A DNA stretch of 24,841 bases from an uncultured Erysipelotrichaceae bacterium (GCA_902795975.1 CADBNE010000018.1:1-24841); one strand, 5' to 3'; shown: positions 6,836 through 15,503, counted from the first letter of the stretch. Notes: a model not told the origin generated them from the sequence alone. Program-made: numbers and translations.

Positions 6836-7984
6836 ATGGAAAAATATAACACTGATTTAATAATAAAATATATAACTGGTGATGATATAGATAATTATTC
6901 TATTGTTGATTTAGAAAATGATAAAGATTTTATGATTAGTGTAATAGATTATACTAATGATTCTAGAATATATTCATTATGTTCTGATGAACTAAAAGTT
7001 AATTTTGAATTTGTAAAATACTTAGTTTTAAAATTTGCAAATAAAAAGGAGTTTATTTCTAATGTTTCAGAATACTTCTTTAATAATGCTAAAATTAGAA
7101 AAAGTATAGAATTAATTGAATTATCAATTATAATGGAAAGATTATTATCCAAATATGAAGAATACAATTTTGAATATAAATTGAGAAATATAACTCAATA
7201 TAGAACAGATAGAATGGCTATTTGTACATCAGTTAATTCTCTTGATAAGCAAGTAGAAAAAGATTTTTTTCAAAATGGTTTTTGGATAATATATGATATG
7301 TATAACAGTAGTGATTATATTATGGAATATTATGCCGAACATTATTTAAATGACATATTTGAAAGAGATGATTTTAGTTTAGAAAAATATTTACATAATA
7401 AATATGATAGTTCTAATACTATAATTGAAATGGGAATTAACACATGCATTTTGAATTTAATAAGTTCATATGATAAAATGCTTGGCGATTATGTTTCAAA
7501 TCATTTAAAGTTAATTGAATATCTTACAAAAAGAATAAATAGAATTATAAAAAACTGGGATAATTATATTAAATATGATGAAAATGAAAGATACAACAAT
7601 ATGTTTGAAATGGTATATGAATATTTAGAAAATACTAAATGTAATATAGGACTTGTATCAATGCTATATTATGTTTCTAAAGAATTAGGTGTATACGAAA
7701 AAGTAAAAAACAATTTTGAAATATCAGAATTATTTAGTATATTAAGTGAAATTAATGATTTATATGAAGAAGATTTAACTAATGAAGAGGATTTTGTAAT
7801 AAAAAGAAAAATAGAAAATGAATTATATAATTCCATAGCTTATAATAATGTTAAAAAAATAATGCAAGATCAATTATTATCTGAAGAACCTTTAGAATTA
7901 CATGAAATAATTCCTAATTATAGAGGAAGAAAAAAAGATAAATGTAAAATAATAGATATTAATAAAAATAAAAGCACTAACTAA
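6836..7984 (+). CDS. Hypothetical protein, 382 aa
   Basis: Not recognised. It is acidic and helix-rich, with many Tyr and Asn residues and no signal peptide or membrane segment. The N-terminal 60 residues alternate short helices (SDELKVNFEFVKYLVLKF, 50-67) in a way that recalls helical-repeat proteins. The C-terminal 40 residues are basic and include RGRKKDKCK (about 364-372), which could bind nucleic acid. AGGT sits before the ATG at 6836. It is a single-gene unit with its own promoter and terminator, divergent from the kinase-like operon. No function is proposed. Confidence 0.75.
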   Translation: MEKYNTDLIIKYITGDDIDNYSIVDLENDKDFMISVIDYTNDSRIYSLCSDELKVNFEFVKYLVLKFANKKEFISNVSEYFFNNAKIRKSIELIELSIIMERLLSKYEEYNFEYKLRNITQYRTDRMAICTSVNSLDKQVEKDFFQNGFWIIYDMYNSSDYIMEYYAEHYLNDIFERDDFSLEKYLHNKYDSSNTIIEMGINTCILNLISSYDKMLGDYVSNHLKLIEYLTKRINRIIKNWDNYIKYDENERYNNMFEMVYEYLENTKCNIGLVSMLYYVSKELGVYEKVKNNFEISELFSILSEINDLYEEDLTNEEDFVIKRKIENELYNSIAYNNVKKIMQDQLLSEEPLELHEIIPNYRGRKKDKCKIIDINKNKSTN

Positions 7985-7998
7985 CTGTTAGTGTTTTT
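7971..7998 (+). terminator. Terminator of the 382-residue protein gene
   Basis: CACTAAC (7975-7981), loop TAACT, GTTAGTG (7987-7993) with extra A-T pairs and a G-T pair outside, then T to 7998. The stop codon lies in the loop. It has the same stem core as 711-740 and 3489-3517. Confidence 0.85.
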
Positions 7999-8169
7999 AT
8001 TTAACATAACTAATATAATTTCATCACTACCTAATATATCTTTACCCATATATTATAACATACATATAAATTTTATTTTTTTTCATATTTTACATATTTG
8101 AAACAACTTTACTATTATTTTGAAAAAAATAGGTAATAGAATTGTAAGTGTTCAAAGGGGGAAAATATA

Positions 8170-9450
8170 ATGAGAACAATAAATATAAATAAAATTAAAA
8201 AATTATTAAAGAAAGGAAAAATGGTATTAGTACCTACAGTGCTTGCAGGTAGTATATTATTTACTGGTTGTGGTACTAAAACAAATACAGATACTAAAAA
8301 TATTAGTATAGAAAATGCTAAAGAAATAGGATTAGAGTTAGATGATACTGAATATATGTTATCAGGAAATAAAACACACTTTATAAATGGATCACCTATA
8401 ATATCATCTGATACTATAGCTATTAATACAAATATAGATTTGCCTTATACATTTAAAAAAGTATGTTCAGTAGAAGAATTTGGTAAATATGTTGGTGAAG
8501 AAAATACTACATGGGAAGATATTAATAATACATTAGATAATGTTAACATAGATAATACTATAAAAGAAATATTAAGAAAAGGTATAAATAATTTACAAAA
8601 AAATAATTTTAATATGAATTTAAATGTTTTAAACTATAATCTTAAAAAATTAAAAATAGAATTTGGTGATTATGGTGAAACACTAAAAGGTCAATTTCAA
8701 CAAAATACTGGTAAAGTTTTAGTTAATAATAGTATTGTTAACACAGAAAAATATGAAAATATAATAATTCACGAAATATTAGGTCATGGTATGACTATGG
8801 CATATACTGATAAAGATGGTGGTATTACAACATCACCTGAAATGGAAATTGCTCTAGTAGAAAATGATAATATAGTATACATATCAGCTCTTGGTAGTGC
8901 TTTTAAAGAAGCTATCGCACAAATAATAACTTCTAAAGCATGTAATCAAAAATATACATCAGAAGATACACATTATGTAGTTTATGTACATTACTTAGAT
9001 TTATTATTAAATAGTTTAAATATTAAAGAATATGACTATGCATCAAAAGGAACTAAATATTTAGTTGACCAAATGAAAAAAAATGGTATTTTAGACGCTG
9101 TTGATTATATACATGATATAGATTGTAAAATGATATATTTTGAATCACTTGATCAATTCTATTCCTTAACTGGTGATTTAGACTCACTAGAAGTTCGTTA
9201 CTTAACTAATATTATTTTAAATAAGTATCCTGAAACATATGACCAATCACTAATAACAACATTTGTAAATAATTGTTTAAATTCTTCTAAAAATACAATA
9301 GTTTGTGATAACTATGAAGGATTTGAAGGAATTGTATGGTCAAATGGTGTTGAAGGTGAATTCATTAATTACGAATGGATAAAAGAAAATACTTTAGCAA
9401 ACTTTCTTAATATTGATGAACAAAAAAGTAATCAAAAAATATTAAAATAA
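8170..9450 (+). CDS. Lipoprotein with HExxH zinc-peptidase motif
   Basis: A 426-residue surface protein. Residues 1-34 are a lipoprotein signal: basic start, hydrophobic core and lipobox with FTGC (Cys34 lipidated). The body contains HEILGHG (201-207), where His201, Glu202 and His206 form a zinc-peptidase centre; FKEAIAQI (245-252) offers Glu247 as a third ligand, as in gluzincins. It is preceded by a strand (ENIIIHE), as expected for such helices. I do not recognise a named peptidase family, and the regions before and after are unassigned. It probably acts outside the cell on peptides or cell-wall-associated protein, or could be a non-proteolytic relative. The ribosome binding site is AAAGGGGG. 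It is a single-gene unit. Confidence 0.75.
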   Translation: MRTININKIKKLLKKGKMVLVPTVLAGSILFTGCGTKTNTDTKNISIENAKEIGLELDDTEYMLSGNKTHFINGSPIISSDTIAINTNIDLPYTFKKVCSVEEFGKYVGEENTTWEDINNTLDNVNIDNTIKEILRKGINNLQKNNFNMNLNVLNYNLKKLKIEFGDYGETLKGQFQQNTGKVLVNNSIVNTEKYENIIIHEILGHGMTMAYTDKDGGITTSPEMEIALVENDNIVYISALGSAFKEAIAQIITSKACNQKYTSEDTHYVVYVHYLDLLLNSLNIKEYDYASKGTKYLVDQMKKNGILDAVDYIHDIDCKMIYFESLDQFYSLTGDLDSLEVRYLTNIILNKYPETYDQSLITTFVNNCLNSSKNTIVCDNYEGFEGIVWSNGVEGEFINYEWIKENTLANFLNIDEQKSNQKILK

Positions 9451-9476
9451 CTATGATTAAATATCATAGTTATTTT
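9444..9476. terminator. Bidirectional terminator between convergent genes
   Basis: ATAACTATGAT (9447-9457), loop TAAAT, ATCATAGTTAT (9463-9473), flanked by A and T runs that extend the stem and give U tracts in both directions. It overlaps both stop codons. Confidence 0.9.
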
Positions 9477-9963
9477 TTTCCATATAATCTACTACTTTTT
9501 TAAAACATGCTACTTGGTCATCATTTAATATATTATTTTTAACCATATTATTTAATTCTTCCATAGTAAACCATCTTACTTCTGTTAATTCTTCTTTTTG
9601 TATTACTATATCATTTAAATCTATATCTTTAGTTACATAATACATTTTATAACAATCTTTACCATCACAACCACTATTATATAATGTAAATTCTTCTTTA
9701 GAAAAATCTAATCCTAATTCTTCTTTTACCTCAGTAATAATACCTTCTATAGGAGATTCACCTGATTTAGGGTGTCCACCTGTAACGCCCCAATCTCCAC
9801 CTTTAGCTTCAACTCTTTTTTGCATAAGAAATTCACCCTTAGAATTTCTTATTACCACCATGACTACCATAGGATAATAACCCTCAGGTATACTTTCTCC
9901 TTTATGATAAGTTAATCCTGTTAAATTACTATTAAAATCATATAAATCTCTCAATTCACCCAT
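9457..9963 (-). CDS. Nudix hydrolase
   Basis: A 168-residue Nudix-fold protein that would cleave a nucleoside diphosphate linked to another group, using Mg2+. The Nudix box runs from Gly63 (GHPKSGE) to EVKEELGL (78-85). The acidic Glu78, Glu81 and Glu82 are present, but the conserved Arg of the REUxEE core is Thr77. The N-terminal lead-in and the box context (GVTGGHPKSGES) resemble isopentenyl-diphosphate-isomerase-like Nudix proteins of Firmicutes, though the substrate cannot be named. It lies 10 bases behind the sirtuin gene, suggesting a link to NAD-related metabolism (ADP-ribose or similar), which is inference. Confidence 0.88.
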   Translation of the reverse strand: MGELRDLYDFNSNLTGLTYHKGESIPEGYYPMVVMVVIRNSKGEFLMQKRVEAKGGDWGVTGGHPKSGESPIEGIITEVKEELGLDFSKEEFTLYNSGCDGKDCYKMYYVTKDIDLNDIVIQKEELTEVRWFTMEELNNMVKNNILNDDQVACFKKVVDYMEKNNYDI

Positions 9964-9973
9964 ATTATACCTC

Positions 9974-10690
9974 TTATACTAATTTTGAAAAAACATCTCC
10001 TAAACGTTCATGAATAACTAAATCTGCTATAGAATCACTGCTAGTTTTATCTTTATTTATTATAACTAAATATTTACCCTTAAAATATCTAATAAGATTA
10101 CATGCTGGAAATACTGTTAATGAAGTACCTGCAATTATTAACATATCAGCACTCAATATACTATTTATAGATTCATCTATTACTGTATCATCTAATGGTT
10201 CTTCATACAATACTACATCTGGTTTAATAATACCTCCACATTCACACTTAGGAATACCTTTACTATTAAATAACATATCAGCTTCATAAAATTTATTACA
10301 TTTAGTACAATAATTTCTATAAATACTACCATGCAATTCATATACTCTTTTAGAACCAGCTTTTTGATGTAAACCATCTATATTTTGTGTAATAATACAT
10401 TTTAATTTTTTATTCTTTTCTAAACGTGCTAAAAAATTATGTGTAATATTAGGTTCATAATTTAATGCATTCAATTTATCTCTATAGAATTTATAAAATT
10501 CACTAGTTTTATTTATAAAAAATGTATGACTCAGTATCTCTTCTGGAGGATAATCATACTTTTGATTATATAAACCATCTTTACTTCTAAAATCTGGTAT
10601 ACCACTTTCAGTAGATACACCTGCTCCACCAAAGAAAACTATATTATTACATTCATTAATCATTTCTTGTAATTTATCTATATTATTCAT
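9974..10690 (-). CDS. cobB: NAD-dependent protein deacylase (sirtuin)
   Basis: A 238-residue Sir2-family enzyme that removes acyl groups from lysines using NAD. All family motifs are visible: GAGVSTESGIPDFRS (22-36) for NAD binding, TQNIDGLH (101-108), the catalytic His120 in ELHGS, a zinc site of Cys128, Cys131, Cys149 and Cys151, KPDVVLYEE (156-164), and GTSLTVFPA in the C-terminal Rossmann part. The zinc pairs are CxxC and CxC, the latter shorter than the common CxxC. Length is typical of bacterial class III/U sirtuins. The first gene of a two-gene operon with a Nudix hydrolase. AGGTGG supports the start. Confidence 0.95.
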   Translation of the reverse strand: MNNIDKLQEMINECNNIVFFGGAGVSTESGIPDFRSKDGLYNQKYDYPPEEILSHTFFINKTSEFYKFYRDKLNALNYEPNITHNFLARLEKNKKLKCIITQNIDGLHQKAGSKRVYELHGSIYRNYCTKCNKFYEADMLFNSKGIPKCECGGIIKPDVVLYEEPLDDTVIDESINSILSADMLIIAGTSLTVFPACNLIRYFKGKYLVIINKDKTSSDSIADLVIHERLGDVFSKLV

Positions 10691-10707
10691 AGAACCACCT
10701 ACTAATT

Positions 10708-10716
10708 ATTATATCA
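10708..10716 (-). promoter_or_regulatory. Extended -10 box before cobB
   Basis: Minus strand TGATATAAT, six bases (AATTAG), then TAGGTGG starting at predicted +1 (10701); the leader is 11 nt. Confidence 0.5.
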
Positions 10717-10772
10717 TATATATTAATTTACATTTAGTATTTTAAAATATCAAGCTATATATAAGGTAAGTT

Positions 10773-10797
10773 AGAATTATAAAAGTAATTCTTTTTT
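10773..10797 (+). terminator. Orphan terminator-like hairpin
   Basis: AGAATTA (10773-10779), loop TAAAAG, TAATTCT (10786-10792) and a run of T. It is terminator-like only on the plus strand, yet no plus-strand gene ends upstream of it after 9450. It lies just before the GH13 promoter. Confidence 0.45.
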
Positions 10798-10798
10798 C

Positions 10799-10828
10799 TT
10801 GCACTCCCTACTTAATTTTTTATATAAT
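10799..10828 (+). promoter_or_regulatory. Promoter of the GH13 gene
   Basis: TTGCAC (10799-10804), 18-base spacer, TATAAT (10823-10828); predicted +1 near 10835 and a 15-nt leader holding AGGAGGG. A second TATAAT at 10832-10837 directly abuts the ribosome binding site and is less likely to be used. Confidence 0.6.
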
Positions 10829-10849
10829 TATTATAATAGGAGGGTAAAT

Positions 10850-12730
10850 ATGGAAGAATTATTAAATAATATAATATATAGTATAGATACAACTGAAATT
10901 AAAAATAATAGTGCTAAATATAAAGTAAATATAAAAATACCTTTAGAGGTAGGATGGATAGATGGATTAAATATTACATTTAAAACTACATATAATCAAC
11001 AATCCTTTCAATTACACTATAAAGATATAGATGATAAATATGTAACTTTTGAAAATGAAATAGAATTGGAAACTAAAGCTATATATCATTATTACTTTTC
11101 ATTTGAAGCAAATAAAAAATTTATGTATTATAAGAAAAATAATAACAATAATACTAACTCTATTAGTGATGATGATATGTGGAAATTAAGCGTTAACTTT
11201 AAAGTTCCTGATTGGGCTAAAGGAAAAATCATGTATCATATATTTGTTGATAGATTTAATAGAGGAAATAAGCTTAAACTTCAAAAAATGAAAAATAGAA
11301 CAATACATGACTCTTGGAGAGAAGATGTAGTAATAGGTCCCAATGAAGATGGTATATGGAATGCAGACTTCTATGGTGGAGATATACAAGGAATAATAGA
11401 TAAATTAGATTATATTAAATCTTTAGGCGTAAGTATTATATATTTATCACCTATCGTGTGGTCACAATCAAATCATAGATATGATGCTGCAGATTATGAA
11501 AAGGTTGATCCATATGCAGGAACAAATGAAGATTTAAAAAAATTATGCGATAAAGCACATGAATATGATATGAAAATAGTATTAGATGCTGTATTTAATC
11601 ATACTGGTAATGATAGTAAATATTTTAATGAATATGGTAATTATGATGAGTTAGGAGCTTATCAAAGTAGAGAATCAAAATACTTTCCATTTTATAGAAA
11701 ATATTTTAATAATGATAAAATATACTTTGATTATTGGTGGAATATGACTAATTTACCTGTATGTGATGGTAAAAATAAAGAATGGCAAGACTACATATAT
11801 GGTGAAAATGGTGTAATCGATTTATGGTTTTCACTAGGTATTGATGGACTAAGATTAGATGTTGCAGATGAATTAACAGATGAATTTATTGAAGGAATTA
11901 GAAGTGCTGTAAAAAGAAATAAAGAAGATGGTTTCATAATTGGGGAAGTATGGAAAAATCCAATGAGAATGGGAAGAGGATATTTAGAATCAGGAAAAAG
12001 TATGGATTCAGTTATGAATTATACACTAATTGATGCTCTTATTAGATATTTCAAATATGAAGATGTACATAAATTAAAAGATATAATAAAACAATTAGTA
12101 ACTGAATATCCTAATGATACACTTAATTCATTAATGAATTTTACATCTACACATGATATAACTAGAGCAATAAATATATTTGCTACAAATGAATTTAAAT
12201 ATGATTCAGAATGGGCATGGAATTTTGATGATAATAAACGTAATAACTTAGAATGGCAAAAAAATTATTTATTATCTTATAATGACTATAAACATGGAAA
12301 AGAAATATATAAAGCATATGTATTTTTACTAACATTCTTTCCTGGAATATTATCAATATTTTATGGAGATGAAATTGGAATACAAGGAATGGGTAATCTA
12401 GCTAATAGAAGACCTTATCCATGGAATAATCAAGATATAGATTTATTACAATTTTTTAAACATATGGGTCAAATAAGAAATAATGAAAAATTTTTAGAAA
12501 ATGCTGAATTAGAAATAATAGATATAAATTCTAAATACATATTATTTAAAAGAAATAGTAAAGAAGAATCAGCTTTTATAGCAGTTAATCGTTCTGGTGA
12601 AAAATTAAATATTCCAATACCAGACGAATATAAAGATATAGAACCATCATACATACTAGGAAATAGTAATACTAATGAATTAGATTCACATGGTGCTTTA
12701 GTACTAAAAAAGAAAAAAGATATTAAATAA
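10850..12730 (+). CDS. GH13 alpha-amylase family enzyme (neopullulanase/cyclomaltodextrinase-like)
   Basis: A 626-residue intracellular enzyme expected to hydrolyse alpha-glucans or maltodextrins. The N-terminal 120 residues form a beta-rich domain like CBM34 or another starch-binding module. The barrel begins near WAKGKIMYHIFVDRFNRG (122-139). Catalytic regions are DAVFNH (246-251), GLRLDVADE (333-341; nucleophile Asp337), IIGEVW (363-368; acid/base Glu366) and STHD (433-436; Asp436). Region V is NMTNLPV (298-304). In region IV the residue before HD is Thr, where Asn or Ser is usual. There is no signal peptide, so the substrate must be imported. The frame is open from 10799, but AGGAGG marks ATG 10850. 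It is not beside a sugar transporter. Exact specificity cannot be read from sequence. Confidence 0.9.
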   Translation: MEELLNNIIYSIDTTEIKNNSAKYKVNIKIPLEVGWIDGLNITFKTTYNQQSFQLHYKDIDDKYVTFENEIELETKAIYHYYFSFEANKKFMYYKKNNNNNTNSISDDDMWKLSVNFKVPDWAKGKIMYHIFVDRFNRGNKLKLQKMKNRTIHDSWREDVVIGPNEDGIWNADFYGGDIQGIIDKLDYIKSLGVSIIYLSPIVWSQSNHRYDAADYEKVDPYAGTNEDLKKLCDKAHEYDMKIVLDAVFNHTGNDSKYFNEYGNYDELGAYQSRESKYFPFYRKYFNNDKIYFDYWWNMTNLPVCDGKNKEWQDYIYGENGVIDLWFSLGIDGLRLDVADELTDEFIEGIRSAVKRNKEDGFIIGEVWKNPMRMGRGYLESGKSMDSVMNYTLIDALIRYFKYEDVHKLKDIIKQLVTEYPNDTLNSLMNFTSTHDITRAINIFATNEFKYDSEWAWNFDDNKRNNLEWQKNYLLSYNDYKHGKEIYKAYVFLLTFFPGILSIFYGDEIGIQGMGNLANRRPYPWNNQDIDLLQFFKHMGQIRNNEKFLENAELEIIDINSKYILFKRNSKEESAFIAVNRSGEKLNIPIPDEYKDIEPSYILGNSNTNELDSHGALVLKKKKDIK

Positions 12731-12741
12731 TATCTTTTTTT
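12713..12741 (+). terminator. Terminator of the GH13 gene
   Basis: AAAAAAGATATT (12713-12724), loop AAAT, AATATCTTTTTT (12729-12740) and one more T. It includes the stop codon. Confidence 0.85.
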
Positions 12742-12782
12742 GTATATACTTTACATATTTAATATTATTAAATTTATTTTAA

Positions 12783-12791
12783 TGATAAAAT
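12783..12791 (+). promoter_or_regulatory. Extended -10 box before the zinc-ribbon membrane protein
   Basis: TGATAAAAT, six bases (TATATT), then AGGTGATAAT at predicted +1 (12798); the leader is 10 nt. Confidence 0.45.
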
Positions 12792-12807
12792 TATATTAGG
12801 TGATAAT

Positions 12808-13989
12808 ATGAACGTTGTAGACCATAAATGTTTAGGCTGTGGTGCACCATTAGAATTTAATACTAGTACACAAAATTGGATATGTAGATATTGTAATAAA
12901 ATATATGATATAAATGGCTTAGAATATAATATTAATAAATTTAATACTACAAGATTAACAAATGTAGATGTGTATGTATGTGGTAATTGTGGCGCTAAAG
13001 TAATGGGAAATAATAGTACTTCTGCAACTAAATGTTTATATTGTGGAAACTCAGTAATTATAAAAAAGAATTTAGATGGTATATATAAACCTGATTATAT
13101 TATTACTTTTAAAAAAGATAAAGAAACTATATTAAACATATTATCTAAAGAATTAAAATCTAAATTTTTTTCTGATAAAGAATTTGGAAATATAAATAAT
13201 GTTAAAGAAGTAACTAAATTATATGTACCTTACTGGTTATTATCATGTGAAGTAATGGCATCAATTAAAGGTATATATTTCGCACAAACTAGAAATTCTA
13301 CAATTAATAAACAACTATATAGACTTGGTACTATGAGTTTTAATAGAGTACCTGCGGATGCTAAAAGTAATTTAAAAGATGAATTATTACAAGGTATTGA
13401 ACCATTTAATTATGATGAATTAATTCCATTTGAATATCCATATTTAGCTGGAATGTTAGCAGAATGCTATGACATAAATGAACAAGAAATAATAAAAAAA
13501 CAAATAAAAGATAGAATTGAAGAAGCTGCTGAAGAAAAATTAACAAAAACTATAAGTGGTAGAAATAATTTTTCAGTTCATGAAAGAAGTACATTTATAA
13601 ATAAAGAAAAATTTGAATATGTATTAGTACCTATATGGTTTATTAAACTTGAATATCAAGGTAAAGAATATGAATTTTGTGTAAATGACCAAAATGGAAA
13701 AGTTGCAGGTATAAGACAAGTTAGTAGGAAAAAAATAAATATTTCATATACTCTTGCAGCACTATTATCTCTTCTTCTATGTTTTCTAGCAAAACCTGTA
13801 ATACTTTCTCCATATGGAGATAATAGTTACTTATTAATAGGCATAATAATAATTATTATATCTATCTTTACAGGTTTAAGTACAAATATAAGAGGTTATA
13901 AAAAAATAAAAAAAGGTAAGAATTCTGCAGATTATGTAAACCAAGGATCCTTCGTTTTACGTGATGCATATGAACGTGATAGCTTTTAA
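12808..13989 (+). CDS. Double zinc-ribbon membrane protein
   Basis: A 393-residue protein with two N-terminal zinc ribbons: Cys8, Cys11, Cys26, Cys29 and Cys58, Cys61, Cys76, Cys79. A cytoplasmic domain (about 90-305) follows, with YVPYWLLSCEV (139-149) and a mirrored VLVPIWFIKLEY (272-283), the tandem strand pattern seen in a widespread family of Firmicutes zinc-ribbon membrane proteins often misnamed PriA-like or TFIIB-type. Two membrane segments lie at about 313-332 and 341-358, with a basic tail. No enzyme motif is seen. The role is unknown; it may sense or assemble something at the membrane. The ribosome binding site is AGGTGAT. Confidence 0.82.
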   Translation: MNVVDHKCLGCGAPLEFNTSTQNWICRYCNKIYDINGLEYNINKFNTTRLTNVDVYVCGNCGAKVMGNNSTSATKCLYCGNSVIIKKNLDGIYKPDYIITFKKDKETILNILSKELKSKFFSDKEFGNINNVKEVTKLYVPYWLLSCEVMASIKGIYFAQTRNSTINKQLYRLGTMSFNRVPADAKSNLKDELLQGIEPFNYDELIPFEYPYLAGMLAECYDINEQEIIKKQIKDRIEEAAEEKLTKTISGRNNFSVHERSTFINKEKFEYVLVPIWFIKLEYQGKEYEFCVNDQNGKVAGIRQVSRKKINISYTLAALLSLLLCFLAKPVILSPYGDNSYLLIGIIIIIISIFTGLSTNIRGYKKIKKGKNSADYVNQGSFVLRDAYERDSF

Positions 13990-14057
13990 AAAAAATTTAT
14001 ACACATTTATTTAATTTGTTAAAAAATGATAAAAAAATGAATTATAACCATTCAATA

Positions 14058-14066
14058 TGCTATAAT
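14058..14066 (+). promoter_or_regulatory. Extended -10 box before the second dCMP deaminase
   Basis: TGCTATAAT, six bases (GATAAA), then GGAGG at predicted +1 (14073); the leader is 12 nt. The start point would fall just inside AAGGAGG, so the true start may be a base or two upstream. Confidence 0.55.
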
Positions 14067-14084
14067 GATAAAGGAGGATGACTT

Positions 14085-14573
14085 ATGGAAAGACGAAGTA
14101 AAATAAACTATTATTTAGATATCGCAGAAACTGCTATTGAAAGAGGAACATGTATACGTAGAAACTTTGGTGCTATTATAGTTAAAAACGATCAAATTAT
14201 TTCTACAGGATATGTAGGAGCACCAAGAGGAAGAAAAAATTGTTGTGATCTAGAATACTGTACTAGAGAAAAATTAAATGTACCACGTGGTGAAAGATAT
14301 GAATTATGTAGAAGTGTTCATGCTGAACAAAATGCTATTATAAATGCAAGTAGAAATGATATGTTAGATTCAACATTATATCTTGTTGGAAAAGATTATA
14401 AAACTGGCGAATATGTTGAAAATGCAAAACCTTGTGCATTATGTAAAAGAATGATTATTAATGCAGGTATAAAAGAAGTAATAGTACGTAATACTAAAGA
14501 TGAATATACAACTATACAAGTTCAAGAATTTATAGATAATGATGAATCATTAGACGGAATAAAGGGATATTAA
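14085..14573 (+). CDS. dCMP deaminase (ComEB-type)
   Basis: A 162-residue zinc deaminase of the bacterial ComEB/dCMP deaminase type. The zinc site is HAE (His79-Ala-Glu81) with PCALC (Cys117, Cys120). The conserved insert GAPRGRKNCCDLEYC (45-59) and Cys75 offer extra cysteines that bind a second zinc in some members. Conversion of dCMP to dUMP is the expected reaction. It is clearly different in sequence from the DCTD-like protein at 1588-2139, so this genome carries two types. Single-gene unit with its own promoter and terminator. Confidence 0.9.
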   Translation: MERRSKINYYLDIAETAIERGTCIRRNFGAIIVKNDQIISTGYVGAPRGRKNCCDLEYCTREKLNVPRGERYELCRSVHAEQNAIINASRNDMLDSTLYLVGKDYKTGEYVENAKPCALCKRMIINAGIKEVIVRNTKDEYTTIQVQEFIDNDESLDGIKGY

Positions 14574-14584
14574 TTCCTTTTTTT
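14561..14584 (+). terminator. Terminator of the ComEB-type gene
   Basis: AAAGGGA (14561-14567), loop TATTAA, TTCCTTT (14574-14580; one G-T pair), then TTTT. The stop codon is at the loop, and the next -10 box begins two bases after the T run. Confidence 0.75.
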
Positions 14585-14585
14585 G

Positions 14586-14594
14586 TGTTATAAT
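14586..14594 (+). promoter_or_regulatory. Extended -10 box before the HExxH protein
   Basis: TGTTATAAT, six bases (ACATAC), then CAGGTGATTTTA from predicted +1 (14601); leader of 12 nt. It sits immediately after the preceding terminator. Confidence 0.55.
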
Positions 14595-14612
14595 ACATAC
14601 CAGGTGATTTTA

Positions 14613-15503
14613 ATGGAAATATATAAACAACTTGATAAATGTGATATATCTATAATTGATAACTTTAATTTACTAGAGATAGAAGAATTAAGCCCTGAAT
14701 TATTTTTTTTACAAGGTTTTAAACTTAAAACATATAAAGTAAATGCGACTGAAAATAGTAAAAATATTATAAATAATATAAATATATATAATGAAAATCA
14801 TAAATATAATAGAAAAATGATTGAACCTAAATCTATTAATAAAAAAAATTATATAAAGACTTATAAACAACAATTAAAAAATAGTAGAGATTTTTTAAAT
14901 TCATATTTTAATTTACATAATGTATATTTATTAAAAAATGGTTACAAATTAGAATTATCATCTCCATTTAATATACTTATATCACCTACTAAAGAATCAT
15001 TTGATGAAGCAAATGTTACAACAACATTTGAAGAAATAACTAAAGATAATTATCAAATGCTTTTTCATGAAATATCATTACCTATTTTAGCTACTAAATT
15101 TCTTCCATCTATATATTCACATGAAATAATTCATACACAATTAATTAGTGTATTTGGTTCTATAGATCACTTTTTTAATAATGAGGTAATACCTATATTT
15201 ATTGAATTATTATATAACTATAATAATAATTTTATATATACAGTTAGAGTAAACCAATTAAAAAATATTGTAGAAGAATTTGATACTAACTGTATAATGA
15301 ATACTGATACATTTAATAATATGTTATATTATGTATCAATAATAACGGCATATAAGCTTTTTAATATATATATAAAAGGTAATAATTTAGTAAAAAAAGA
15401 AATAATTAATAATATACAATCAGTATTTGATAATAAGTTTACATTAGAAACACTATTAGATAAATATAATTTAAATTGGACAAAAAAGAGAGTTATGATT
15501 TAA
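14613..15503 (+). CDS. Putative HExxH metallopeptidase-like protein, 296 aa
   Basis: Residues 168-174 read YSHEIIH: His170, Glu171 and His174 make a zinc-peptidase motif, and Glu191 in NNEVIP lies 17 residues later, a reasonable third ligand. There is no signal peptide or lipobox, so it is probably cytoplasmic. I do not recognise the family; the N-terminal 150 residues are Asn/Lys-rich and unassigned. The frame is open from 14583, but AGGTGAT before ATG 14613 decides the start. Its last codons overlap the 3' end of the opposite gene by 11 bases inside a terminator hairpin. A regulatory or immunity-type peptidase is possible, but this is a guess. Confidence 0.65.
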   Translation: MEIYKQLDKCDISIIDNFNLLEIEELSPELFFLQGFKLKTYKVNATENSKNIINNINIYNENHKYNRKMIEPKSINKKNYIKTYKQQLKNSRDFLNSYFNLHNVYLLKNGYKLELSSPFNILISPTKESFDEANVTTTFEEITKDNYQMLFHEISLPILATKFLPSIYSHEIIHTQLISVFGSIDHFFNNEVIPIFIELLYNYNNNFIYTVRVNQLKNIVEEFDTNCIMNTDTFNNMLYYVSIITAYKLFNIYIKGNNLVKKEIINNIQSVFDNKFTLETLLDKYNLNWTKKRVMI

